This document shows positions 10,418 through 22,012 of a DNA stretch of 64,000 nt, piece by piece. The notes under the pieces are model-generated. The model saw nothing but the letters and a program-made list of their open reading frames with translations. It ran no database searches and was not told the origin of the DNA. Positions within the stretch are counted from its first letter, which is position 1; every line of letters begins with the position of its first letter. The position numbers and the translations under genes were made by a program. This DNA is from Coriolopsis trogii (lineage: Eukaryota > Basidiomycota > Agaricomycetes > Polyporales > Polyporaceae): the NCBI GenBank assembly GCA_020543525.1, contig JAHYIO010000031.1, forward strand, positions 1,674,001 to 1,738,000, given 5' to 3'.

Positions 10418-13400
10418 TCAAGTCGTGCTCTTCCTCTTGTCCTTCTTCTCCTTCTTGATCTTCGAGCCCTTCGGCTTTCCGATATCGCTGGCCACACTGG
10501 GGCTGGGGCTGTCCCGAGCGACTGCACCCACGTCCTTCGAGCTCCCCTCTTCGCTCGACCGCGCCGTGTTCTCGCGCTTCAAGCCAGGGATGATGTTCCC
10601 GATAGCAGGGATGGACGTGGTCGAGCCTTGTCGGCGCGTGGTGATAGAGATCCGGCGCGCCAGACGTTGAATGCCTTGCGTCGACAGAGTTCGCCTCCGC
10701 TTTCCGTCCGCCTCCGGATCGGGCGTTCCAGTGCGCTCGGGTGTCTGCGTGTCCTGGAACGTGACCCCAGGGCTCTGCGTACGCTCCGCAACAGAACCCT
10801 CACGAAGAGAACCTGTCTCAGGTGAGGCGGGGAAGGCGATGGGGGCCGGACTGTCAGAAGTGGGGAAGGCCATTGGGGCGGGGCTGTCGGTAGTGGGGAA
10901 CGCAATAGGGGCCGCATCTTCCGAACTGGGGAAAGCCACGGGCGCAGGCAGAGAGGCCTCAGGGGCTGGTTCGGCGCTCACTTCTTCGTGCTCTGCAGGG
11001 ATAGATCCTTCTTCGGCAAGAGGAGCTGCCTCGGCGGGGGTGTCCTCGGTAACGCCCACGATACTAGTCTCGTTATCGAGCGGCGCGTCTTGGACAGCTT
11101 CCTCGGTTCCTACTACCAACGGAGCACTGATAATCTCCTCTGGCTCAGTCGTGGGACCAGTTCCGTCAAGATCAAATCCGGTGACGACCGCAGACTTCCT
11201 GTGAGCAGAAGCCTCGTCGTTGCTCGACACCTGGTCGGCCCACATTTCCGCAAAGACGCCGCCCTTGGCCAAAAGCTCGGCATGAGTACCTTGCTCGATG
11301 ACACGACCATCCTTGAGGACGAGAATCCTGTCGAAGACTACTTCAGTAATTCAATCTCGTACGACAGTCACACGTAAACGTACAAGTCAGCACTGGCAAT
11401 GGTCTAGACAGGTCGAACGTCAGTCACCGCCGAGTACGCTTCTGATAGGAAACACTCACCGAAAGCCGATGAGCGATAGAAAGCGACGAGCGACCTTGTA
11501 CAAGGTTCTGCAGAGCCTTCTGGATGTCCTTCTCTGTAGATGTGTCCAGAGCGCTGACGTTGAAGGTCTTCATGAGCGGCGACCACAATACTATACCCAA
11601 ACACAACGAACCTTGTGGCTTCGTCCAAAAGCAGAATAGGCGGATCCTTCAGGAGGGTGCGAGCGATAGCGACGCGTTGCTTCTCTCCCCCACTCAGCCT
11701 GATACCGCGCTCGCCGACCTTTGTCTCATAACCGTCCGGGAAGCTCAGTATACGATCATGAATTTGCGCGGCTTTAGCAGCAGCCACTATCTCATCCTGA
11801 GTAGCGCCGAATTTGCCATAGCTGTTAAATGGTATGCCGGTGAGTCCCATCTTTCGTACGAACTCTCCACTGTACTCACGCGATGTTGTAGCCGATGCTG
11901 GCATTGAAGAGAACGGGATCTTGGGGGACGACTCCGATAGCTTTCCTCAGACTGGCTTGGGTAACATCACGGATATCCTGGCCGTCGATGAGGATGCGAC
12001 CCTCGCCCTCCTTCAAGTCGTAGAAGCGATACAGCAGACGCAGGATTGTCGACTTGCCGGCTCCTGATTCACCGACGAGTGCGACAGACGAACCTTTGGG
12101 AACCTTGAATGAAACCCCATGGAGAGCAGTCGAACGCCCATCGTAGGAGAAGCAAACGTTGTCTGTATATGCACGGTCAGTGAACCAACATCTGGATGAT
12201 TAACTAAAATTACGAGACTCACCGAACTCGATTTCTCCCGATTCCACGATAAGATCGGGGGCGTTAGGCTTGTCGTTAATGTCCTTGGGCTCGCTGAGGA
12301 GCTTCAGCAAACGCTCCGTGTCAACAAGGGACTGGTTGATGGTCCGGTACAGGTATCCAAGCATGTTGAGAGGATTGTAGAGTTGTGCCAAGTATGTAAT
12401 GAAGAATACGAATTGATGCGGCTGCGATTCGCCACGGACGACGCGCAATGCGACAATCATGGAACCGAACAGAAGACCCAGAGTCTGTGATTTGTGATTA
12501 GAGACGGACTAAGCAATAGTGAGCAATCACATACAATGATGAAGTTCTGAACGAGGTTCAGGAGGTTGAGAGAGACTGAAATGTTGTTTAGCGCGACATA
12601 AGAGGGCGACACGCATAGATTCCCTTACGCATGACTTTGTACTCGAAAGTCTGGTACTGTCGGATAGCCTCGCGGTAACGTTCGCCTTCGTGTTGTTCTC
12701 CATTGAAGTACTTGACTGTCTCATAGTTGAGCAAGCAATCAGTATGGATTCCACGGATCATCACATCGCGGTCGTTCATCTGCCTCCGAAGCTTGGTACG
12801 CCACCTCGTAAGGATAACGCTCGCGGCAACTGGCAACCTGTCAATGCCAAATTGACTCCGAGAAAGGCAATGTGCTAACCGTATGCAGCCATGACGAAGA
12901 AGATGACAACAGCGAGGGTCCATTCGAAGTAGAGGACGAAGAATACCAGGGCGATGCCGATGTCGGCGAAGGTAGGCAACACATTGAAGACAAGAGTCTG
13001 CGCATGTTTTAGTTTGAGCACACCGTGTAACGCGCACACATTGAACATACCTCGAATGTGTGGTTGATCGCAGCACCACGATCGAGGATACGCAGAACCT
13101 CGCCGGTCTTGCGGCGCGCGTGGAAAGCGAACGACAATTGCAGTAGATGGTCAAAGGACAGCTGCGACATCTCTGGAATGGAATGATAACAATCAGCTAT
13201 ATGTCACACAAATGGCTCCACGTCCTCGTACCCCGATCAGAGTATTGCATAACTGGGATCCAAAGCGTCTACACGAAGTCACTTAGTGCGTAAACGCGGC
13301 TCGGAGTTCTCTTTACTTACATCGCGTAGGGCCGCAAGACCGCCCGTCGCCTGCAAGAATCGCAAACCAACATACACGCCGAGGTACGGCCATGGCGAGA

Positions 13401-14881
13401 CATTCGAGCCCTCTTCGAAAATCCGGACGAGTTGCGAGAACACGAGAGGGACAAGGAAGTTGACGACACGTCCCACGATCATAATCAACAGGCAAAGGAA
13501 CTGTCCCCGAAAGAAGGTTAACGATCGCGTCACACGACCCGAAACGTGGTTTACGCACGGCAAGGAACTGCAGCGCGAAACTCTTCGATGGCCACAGATA
13601 AGGAGTTATGTGCTTGATCCGGGAGAATATCTCGCTCCATGACGGGTCAAGCGCAATATCTTCCTTTGCCTCCTGTGAATCAGCGATAGCGAAATGAAAA
13701 GGGGTCGTATCAGCGACTGCACGATCGCACTAGAAGTGCGTCACTTCACTCACCTGAGCCTTTGGCGGGGGAAGACGGACGGTAGAGGGTGCAGGGGTGT
13801 TGGTACGCGTGGTGGTACCCGAGTTTTGTCCTAGAGAGCGTCCGCTGCGGAAGGTGCCATACTTGCTGGCTTCAGCAGAGAAGGGAGACAGGCCAGCTGA
13901 GGGTGCAGCCGCATCCGGGGCAGGAATGAGGAGAGTAGTGTCTGAGGGTGCCTCTTCGTCCACGGACTCCACGGGCACGTAGGAAATGCGAGGGAACAGC
14001 AATGCAAAGAGGAGAGGAACCAATAGTAATACACGGAATGAAGGGAATGCAAGATGGAGTAGAAACACAGTGGAGAGAGGGCCTGCGCATACAACTGGTA
14101 AGCAAAATGCATATTTGACATTTCGAGGCGGTTGTATGCCGGAGGCTACATGCGCTCTGGCGGCCTTTTGGTCGCTAGACTAGACTCTCGACTTCCACGC
14201 GCTGGAAGGAGTAGGTGGAGCCATACGAGCTAGCAGCTGCGCGTGCATCATCAGCTTTGCGAGCTGGGACCATACGTCGGACAAAGGCCTTCAGCCTTTC
14301 CCACCGTAACCAGCCACCGCGTACCTGTATAGAGACGCATACTCGCGCATATATGCGGTAACCAACAGCGCGTCCTCCCACATACAGCCACAACGAGAGC
14401 AATGACTAACGAAACACGTACGAGTGATGGCAAGAGCGAGAAGAACGACCTGCGCAATATCCAGCGCCAAGGCCGCAAACACGGCGACCTTGTGCCTTTT
14501 CATGGACCAGACATCGACGCCTCGGACTTCCTTCCACGCACCGAGCGCAGCGAGACCTGCAAACGCGGCGAGACCAACTACGGCGTTGACTTCGAGGCCG
14601 GTGAACGCAGGCCACTCCTTGCGGACGACCGTCCAGACGACGAAAGTGAGGCCGTCGAGGAGATATGTGAGCCCGGTGAGCGAGAGGAATCCATAGATGA
14701 GAGCGCGACGATGCGAACGAGTAGCGACGACGACGGGAGTGATGGGAGAAGGGGATTGTACTGGGGGTGCGGCGGGGCGGGCGAACAGTAGGGAGAGGGT
14801 AGAGAGGAAAACGATGCTGGGCGAGAGTACGCGGAGCACGAAGAGCGGCGTGAGGGCCGCTATCGGTATGGAGGGGGACAT
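10418..14881 (-). CDS. HMT1/ABCB6-type ABC half-transporter with long C-terminal extension
   Basis: The N-terminus (ATG at 14881, [13 protein letters not shown]; an in-frame ATG at 14968 is an alternative) has several hydrophobic segments, as in the extra membrane domain of HMT1 proteins. It is followed by the ABC membrane domain ('SKSFALQF', '[18 protein letters not shown]', '[18 protein letters not shown]'). The ATPase domain is complete: Walker A '[10 protein letters not shown]', '[11 protein letters not shown]', signature '[16 protein letters not shown]', Walker B '[10 protein letters not shown]' and H-loop 'SIAHRL'. After the usual end ('[13 protein letters not shown]') there is a tail of more than 250 residues, acidic and proline-rich with AFPTxDSPAP-like repeats, then a basic Lys-rich end. 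Known relatives move heavy-metal conjugates, glutathione compounds or porphyrins across vacuolar or mitochondrial membranes. The substrate here is unknown. Confidence 0.88.
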
Positions 14882-15386
14882 GGTGATCGTCGCCGCCGTC
14901 GTCGCTGAGCTCGACGTCGTCGTGGGTCGTGAAGAAGAGGGAAAAGTTGGCCTGAAAGTGGCGGTCAAGGTTGAAAAGAGGCGCGCCTCGTGTTGTGGTC
15001 GAGCTCTTATCGGAGTGGCCTTTCCTTAGCGGCCTTCGCTTAGCCTCCGGGTCCGTAAGCCGACCTGGTTCTCCTCGACAATGCTTTGTGTGATTGGACT
15101 CGAGTCTCGCTTGGAGGATGCTCTTGATCCTCCCGCCGCCGAGCATGATGTCAGATAAATGCCTCCCAGCGTCTGTGGCGCGCTCCGGCCACGGAGAACC
15201 AACGCCCGTGCGGTACAGTACATGTTTTGCGACGTCGACGTAGAACATACTTAGAAGAGATCAACAGGTTACAGCGATACAGCAGTACGAAGCCCATGGC
15301 AAAAGACCACACATGCGAATACAAGACAGATCAAGATAGATAACACGTTAGCCCACCGGTCCTCGGTCCATGCAGACCTCCTGATC
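14882..15386. other. Intergenic region between the ABC transporter and MCM2 genes
   Basis: About 500 bases with the promoter of the ABC transporter and the 3' region of MCM2, both on the minus strand. A long minus-strand frame across 14406-15248 overlaps the transporter's first exon in another frame and is a shadow. Confidence 0.5.
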
Positions 15387-18300
15387 TCACATCTCGCCAC
15401 GCTTGAACGATTTCTCGATTATCCCGTCTTTCAGCTTGTAGCCGTTCGCGGCGAACAGCTTAGACCGCAAGAAGGGTGACGTGTCATAAATGTCATGCTC
15501 CTTAGCCTGCAGTGTGGTCAGGTCAGTACATCTGAAAGGACAGGGAACACGGGAAAACTTACGCGCTCATCGAGCTCGGACACCTTCACGGTGATTGATT
15601 CAGGCTGTTGATACCTCTGCAGCTGATAGAACCGCGCTTTCTCCTTCACAATCTGGCCAAGAATGAACGCGAGCAGCTCCTCGTAGTCGCGTGCCTGCGT
15701 GAGGTACTTGCGGAAGCCCTGTGGCGCCACCAGCACGTCAGCATCATAGCCACACGAAAGGCAATGCAATCACGACTCACGCGTTCCAGGGTCTTCTTGA
15801 TCGACATCTTCTGTGTACTCACGAAGCTTCCGACCGTGACAGATATCGCCAAGTCGATGTCGTCCGCGCGCACATACTCCCGCAACGCCATCTTCGCACT
15901 CGCTTCGGCCATGCGGATCATGCTTTCGAGATGACGAACTGTGATCGGATAGGAGCCAGTGGCGAGTGACTCGCGACGAAGATCTGCGTAGAGTCGCGAA
16001 AGCTTTTCTTGGTCGACGTCGTATAATTTTGGCCGGACTTTCTCCTTTGCATACATGATGTACTTGCGCAGGAGGTCTTGTGGGATGATCTATGAGAATA
16101 GTGAGCGACGTCCATATCACGCAGTGCATATAGGTGGAGGGGAAGCTCATGAGGGCTATCGGATATCTTCATCAGAAGAGAGAACATGCACATACATCAG
16201 CATCCAAGACAGTTCCCACTTCCATCTCGTCTTTCTCGACCTCGAACTTGGGGTGGCTGCGGAGGTGACTTCCGACGACGAAACGTGCGAGCAGCTCATC
16301 TTGCACGGGGTCGACGGTGTCCTTCACCACGCACAGGACGTCGAACCGAGATAATATAGGCTCGGTAAGCTCGACGTTCTGCTGGAATGGGATGGTAGGG
16401 TTGTAACGACCTCTGATAGGGTTCGCAGCAGCGATGATAGCGCATCGCGCTTGCAAGCTCGTGACTATGCCGGCCTTAGAGATGGAGATGGACTGTTGTT
16501 CCATAGCTTCGTGGATTGACGTCCTGTCCGCGTCGTTCATCTTGTCGAACTCGTCGATAAGGCAAGTGCCCTTATCCGCGAGCACCAACGCGCCACCTTC
16601 AAGTGTCCACTCCCGGGTGATAGGGTCCTTGCGTACGCTCGCCGTCAGACCAACCGCGGATGCTCCCTGACCGGTTGCGAAGACGGATCGGTGGGCCGTC
16701 TTCTCGACATACTTGAGGAACTGAGACTTGGCGGTACCAGGGTCACCAAGTAGGAGCACGTTTATATCTCCACGGATGCGAAGCTTGCGGTTGATGTCCT
16801 TGGGGACACCGCCGAAGAGCGAGAGCGCGATAGCGGTCTTAATGTCTTCATGGCCATAAATTGACGGCGCAATCGACTTGATGATGCGTTTACGGATGCG
16901 TTCGTCGCGTGCAAGGGTGCGGATTTCCTTCTCGTCGTCCTCGGTGAGACGGAAGGCTGCGAATTGATCCTCTTTCTTGTTGACATGGTTCGCCTCGAGG
17001 ATGGTCGAGAAAACAGGGAAGCCGTTCTTCGAGTTCAGAGACGCGTCGAAGTTGTTACGATAGATTCCAGTGATTTCCTACAACTGTATAAGCTCAAGTA
17101 TCAAACGGGATCGTTTCGCTTACGATCTCTTCCCCAGGTTTGGCTTTGTCGATGAGGTCCCAGAGCAGCACAACTTCCCTGTGTCTCGGTAGGCGACCAG
17201 GAGGAACAGAGCCAGGCGACTCTTGCAGTGTCATCTTTTGGTAATTTCGGTAGACAGTCTGCCAAAGTGAATCAGCCAGTGTGTCCTCTCTATGACAATT
17301 GATTCTCACCTGCTCCGAATTCACAGCGAAAGGGCCTTTGCTCTCGCAGTTAGGGCAATAACTAATCTTGACCTCTCTAGTCGAGTCTTGATAGAAGGGA
17401 CCCAACACCGCTCTGCACTTCCGACAATCGAACTTGACGTACTTGAGTTGAGGGAAGACACCAGTTCGACGCGTCACAACTCCCGAAACTCGAACGAGTG
17501 TGTTCAGGTGAGACCTGCGAAGGTCGCGGAGAGAGGAGCTGAGGGGGAGATCGGTGATGCGAACATGCACCTCGGAATGTATACGCTCGTAAGCGGGATA
17601 GTACAAGAGGATTGCACTGAGAGCAACCTCGTCGAATATCGCCAGCATCGCGGTGGGACAATTCGTCAGGAAGTATGCGAGGATAGGCTTCGAGTCCGCT
17701 AGATGGAGGTACGAAACCTCAAGGGACTCAGAGTTATCTGGATAGGTACGTGAGCTATGAGCCTGAGGCGAAGATTAATAATACTCACTTTCTCCAAGTT
17801 GACGAATACGTTGCCCGTAGACAGACGCCACATTTTCGTCCACGTAGGTCATGAGGAACTGGCGGAAATGACGGACTATTGACCGGCGCACTCGTTCGTT
17901 GGCGATCCATTCAGCTATAGACTTTGCTTTGATATCACTCAATTGTTCGAGGGGCAGTTCCTATTAGCAATAGACATAGTCAGTAGTAGTCGATAGTTCA
18001 ACCTCATGTTACTCACGTCATCGACCCCTTGCAAGTCGTCGATATCTTTTCTCTCGTCGTATTGTCGCCGAGTACGTCTCTTCATGCCCGAAAGCAGACC
18101 CCCGTCAAGCCCGTCGTCATCCATGTCATCGCTTTGTAGGAACTCCGGCATGCGACTGCGAGCTGCGGCTCGCGCACCACGCCTCCCACCACGCTCCAGG
18201 CGATCGCGCCGAGCCATGCTGGCCTCAGCTGCCCTTCGTTGGGCGGCAGACAACTCTTCGAACTCATTTTCATCATCTATGTCCCGGTCGGAGTATTGGT

Positions 18301-18796
18301 CTAGAATCTCGTTCGTAGCGTAGTCACTAGACATGACTGGTTAGACTCGCATATATGAGCATTCGAATAAGGAACACCGGGAATATGCAACGGTCGCACG
18401 AGCTCGAACTCACGGTGCCCTCGATATTGTTACAGGGGCATGCAGGTAGCACTTGCCGTAGGGTAGAGAACCTCTTCGAGGCTCATAGCTGGACAAGGGC
18501 GACTCACTCCTCGAATTCCTCAGCAAAAAGGTCTTCCCCATCGTCTGGCTCGTCAGGGTCATCTTCCACATCCCTGACTGCATCACGCTCATCCAAGCTG
18601 TCGTCTGTGTCGGAGAATGGCGCAGGAGGCGAAGACGGGGGTAGAGACGAGTCTTCGTCGCGTTCTACACGTGAGGGGCCAGCTGGTGGTGATGACCCAG
18701 GAGGTGGGGTCACTGAGCGACGACGTTTTGCGCCACGGGGTGTCTAGATGGTGTCAGAGGCAAGTCCAGGAAGTTCAGGCCCTGACTTACAGCCAT
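15387..18796 (-). CDS. mcm2: DNA replication licensing factor MCM2
   Basis: MCM2 is one of the six subunits of the MCM2-7 replicative helicase. Exon 1 is only ATG GCT (18791-18796), followed by a 47-base intron; exon 2 starts '[19 protein letters not shown]'. The acidic N-terminus continues with '[19 protein letters not shown]', typical of MCM2. A C4 zinc finger is visible (CRKC...CPNC). The AAA+ core has Walker A '[18 protein letters not shown]', Walker B and MCM box '[13 protein letters not shown]', sensor '[12 protein letters not shown]' and the arginine finger 'LSRFD'. The C-terminus is '[15 protein letters not shown]', then '[10 protein letters not shown]', with TGA at 15387-15389. Serine/threonine-proline runs in the N-terminus fit the DDK/CDK-regulated tail. 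The gene is head to head with an unknown gene across 266 bases that contain two ACGCGT hexamers. Confidence 0.95.
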
Positions 18797-18872
18797 AGTG
18801 AAGGTGTGGAAGAGAGGAGAGAAAGCCGAAGTGGTAGCAGAGGAAGAGACGCGACCTGAGATTGCAGGCTCG

Positions 18873-18878
18873 ACGCGT
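18873..18878. promoter_or_regulatory. MluI cell-cycle box (MCB), first copy
   Basis: ACGCGT inside CGACGCGTCG, in the 266-base head-to-head promoter of MCM2 and the 880-residue gene. In fungi this hexamer is the binding site of MBF (Mbp1/Swi6), which drives G1/S genes including MCMs. MBF control here is inferred. Confidence 0.6.
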
Positions 18879-18952
18879 CGCGCTCATTAGAGGCGGAGCT
18901 GCAATTTGCCACAACCGCGTCAGTTGACGCCTGTTACAGTTCGAGCGCTCCG

Positions 18953-18958
18953 ACGCGT
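18953..18958. promoter_or_regulatory. MluI cell-cycle box (MCB), second copy
   Basis: A second ACGCGT in the same CGACGCGTCG context, exactly 80 bases from the first. A TGGCGCGC sequence (E2F-like) follows at about 18967. The two identical 10-base palindromes strengthen the regulatory reading. Confidence 0.6.
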
Positions 18959-19062
18959 CGACATGTCTGGCGCGCATTTGGCCGCTTGGCTTGCACTCGT
19001 CCTTCTCCGACCTCGTTCCTCCTCTTTCCGCAGGGCCAGCTGTTGCATGCATCTCTTCTTGA

Positions 19063-21754
19063 ATGACTGAACTTACGACCTCTCGCATACACCGACTATT
19101 CCGCTCTCTTCGTAGCAAATGCACGGCCCTCGCAGCCCTCACAGCCCCGCCCGCGAAACCTGTTGTCTCCATAACCTACGGCAGCGCGCCCTTGCGACGA
19201 CCGTTGGAACAAGACGAAACACCTCCGCTTGCCATACTGCAGTCTTTAGACCAATATGGGGCTAGATTGCATTTGGATCGTGCCATTGTGGAGAACATGC
19301 AACTCTCCAAACGCATATACGAGGTGCGCGACGCCTTCAAGAACATCGTGCAGTCTACATTTGGATCCGCGGAAAGAGAAGACTCCAAACCATACCGTAT
19401 CCTGTCACTGGCAGGCGTCTGTGCACGCTTGGTAGGAGAGCACGTTCAGTCCGAGATTCAGGCCTCAATCGACATTGGTTCGGACGCAGACGATGATGAC
19501 CTACGCACTCAGGTCATGGACGTATTATACGATGAAGTCCCAAGCTCATATCGCAAGTGAGTCGCCGTGTGATTGTATACTTCTGCTACTGACGCCCTAC
19601 CTCAGATATACGCTAGCTGCACATGCGCTGACCTACATCCTAGAGACTTGTCCCCACCATCCTACTCTCCTCCATGCGTTACTCGAAGTGTGTGCTGCTC
19701 ATCGACTCGTGCCGGAGGCGCATACCGTTCTCCGGGAGCTATTCACAGTGGCTATACTGCCAAGACCCAACTCCTCTCTCGCCTGCCCCCTTACGCACCC
19801 TGCACACAAGAACTTCCTAACTTCTATACGCGAAACATGTGCGACCCCAGGTAATCGGGACAGTGCGCTACCTCAGTCAACGTATACCCTCATCAACGAC
19901 CAGACGTTCACACGCATCCTCGTCAATGCGTTATCACAGCCGTGCCCGGAACAACTACACGCCTGGACTTCTAAAGCTGTAACCCGCCTCGCCCGGGATC
20001 TCCGCCAGCGAGACTTCGCAGGCTGCTTTCTTCCGCTCGTGCTCGGCCTCGCGTTCGACCTCACCCAGCACAACGTATCCACGAGAAAGGAAATTGGGCA
20101 GAATGTCAAGAGGCTTGACCAAGCCTCCGCAAAGTTGCATCAAGATGCGTTAGAACGTCTAGCGAAGTGGCTCGTCTCGATGCTAGACACTCTTCATGCG
20201 CGTGTTTCCAGCGCACCTGGTACTGAAGAGCATCAGGCTTGCGTAGACTTTCTGGGTACCATCGAACCGTTACAACACCACGTCTCCTCTGCGCCTCCGG
20301 CTTCTCACGAAGCATGCATTGCGGATGCATTGTGTTGCTTGGCTGCCTACTGCCTTGCCTCTCCACTTTCACTTCCAGGTCCAACAACTGATCGCAATCT
20401 CTCAGCCATTGAGAGTCTGCTTCGTGCTGCGCGTGTCCGGAACCAAACCTTTGACGGCCTCATTTCGCACATCTTCCCGCTTCCTAGCCTCAACGTGTTC
20501 CGGATGCCCCTGTCCGAATGCAGCGGTGATACCCCTACTCCTCCTCCCACAAATCCAGCCATAACCGATGGAGGCATCGGCGCTGTTCACGCCCTTGCAG
20601 CACCTTTGCGCTCACGTGGTCTCTTGCAATGCGAGGTTGCACTCTACCGAGGAGCCCTAGAGCACGTCGAGGCGTTGATTGCGGCGCCTGCGCACGCGTT
20701 GCCGCCTTCGTTACACCTCACGCAGAAAGAGTTGTTCGATATCAGGCTGGAGCTCATTGACCACGCGGAAGACGCGGAACGTCGCTGCTACGGCGCCGCC
20801 TCAGATCCCTCACGAGCGGGGAACGGTGACCAGGAGTGGGTGTGGGAGGAGATGGTCGGCTCTTGGGTAGTCAAGTCGCCAGCTCCCGTGCAAGCGAAGA
20901 GGATGAGGGATACTGACCTTGTCCGGGCAAGCAAACGTCGCCGATTGGAAGACCCTGATAGAAGGAAGACGGACAACGTCTGCTCAAGTTCTCTAATCGG
21001 TCGCCCGGCGTCGATTTCCGTTCGTTCCACCTTTCCAAGGGCCTCCACGATGTCGTCTAAAGGTGGTGGCGGCAGCTCCTCATGTTCGACCATGACATTG
21101 CAAGACACTGCGACGAAAGAAACCGTGTTCGCATGCGCCCCGAGCCGCGCGCCCTCCTATCCTGAAGACGACTCGGATTCTGATATCGACCCTCTCGTCA
21201 CTGGAGACATCGACGCGACACCTGTCCCCGTACGCACGCGCAACTTTGCGACCATTCTCGCCGACGCGCAGAGGAACGTCATCTCACTTCGTGCGGAACG
21301 TGAAGCTGCGGCCGCGGCCGCGAAACACGCCCCGAAGCCCAAACCAAGAGCGTCGGCTCCAGCGCGCATCTTCCATGTCCCAGACTCTCCTGCCCCAGCC
21401 TCTGTACTACATCGACGACGACCCAAGTTCGCTGTACCCATGGTGGGCTCGCAGAAGAACGTCATATCACTGCGCGCAGAGCGTGAGCGAGAACGTGCTC
21501 GGGGAGGTGTTCCTAGGAGCTCCGTCGGTCATGGGCGAGTCGAGAAGACGCGGCAGTCACAGTTGTCTACGAAAACATCCTTGGATACGGAAACCGAGGA
21601 CGAGGAGTTCGAAGACCGATTGGGGTCAGCTTCCACCGAACCGGAGAGCAGTCCCGTCAAAGGAGCCTTTATGGAGCCTTCGTCGGACGACGCGCTCAAT
21701 CTGTTCGCATATCCGGACTCTTCGCCTGTCAATTCACGCCGTCGAGTGCGGTAG
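19063..21754 (+). CDS. Uncharacterised 880-residue protein, divergent partner of MCM2
   Basis: Two exons (19063-19556 and 19606-21754) with a consensus GTGAGT..CTCAG intron give an 880-residue protein (2643 bases including the stop). The N-terminal half is mostly helical-looking and rich in Leu/Ala/His, for example 'YTLAAHALTYILETCPHHP' and 'HALLEVCAAHRLVPEAHTVL', suggesting a helical-repeat scaffold. The C-terminal third is Ser/Pro-rich and charged, with likely nuclear localisation stretches ('KRMRDTDLVRASKRRRLED'). It carries two copies of a short motif, 'QRNVISLRAERE' and 'QKNVISLRAERE', about 65 residues apart, and ends 'SPVNSRRRVR'. I do not recognise the family. The shared promoter with MCM2 suggests S-phase expression. 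No membrane segment or signal peptide is apparent. Confidence 0.8.
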
Positions 21755-22012
21755 TCGAGTTACTATGAGGAGTGTTGTAGCATAATTCATGTATCATAGA
21801 TATCTACAGAATGACACAGACTTCTATGTACGCCAGCGTACGGCTTCGTCTACATCTGGTCAACTTTGAGCTGCGGATTGTCTCCCGAGGTTTACTCCAG
21901 TGTCTTTCGGCCAGTCGGGCTCTTTTGACTGTCGCGGACTTGTCGTGGACTGTCAGCCCTGCGCAAGCAAAGAGTTCGGTGGCCCGTTGAGGTGTGTCGG
22001 TGGAAGGGCGCG

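Noticed and set aside
14406..15248. Minus-strand open frame of 280 codons
   Set aside because: It overlaps the first exon of the ABC transporter in another frame, is Arg/His/Ser-rich and has no motif; a shadow of GC-rich coding DNA.
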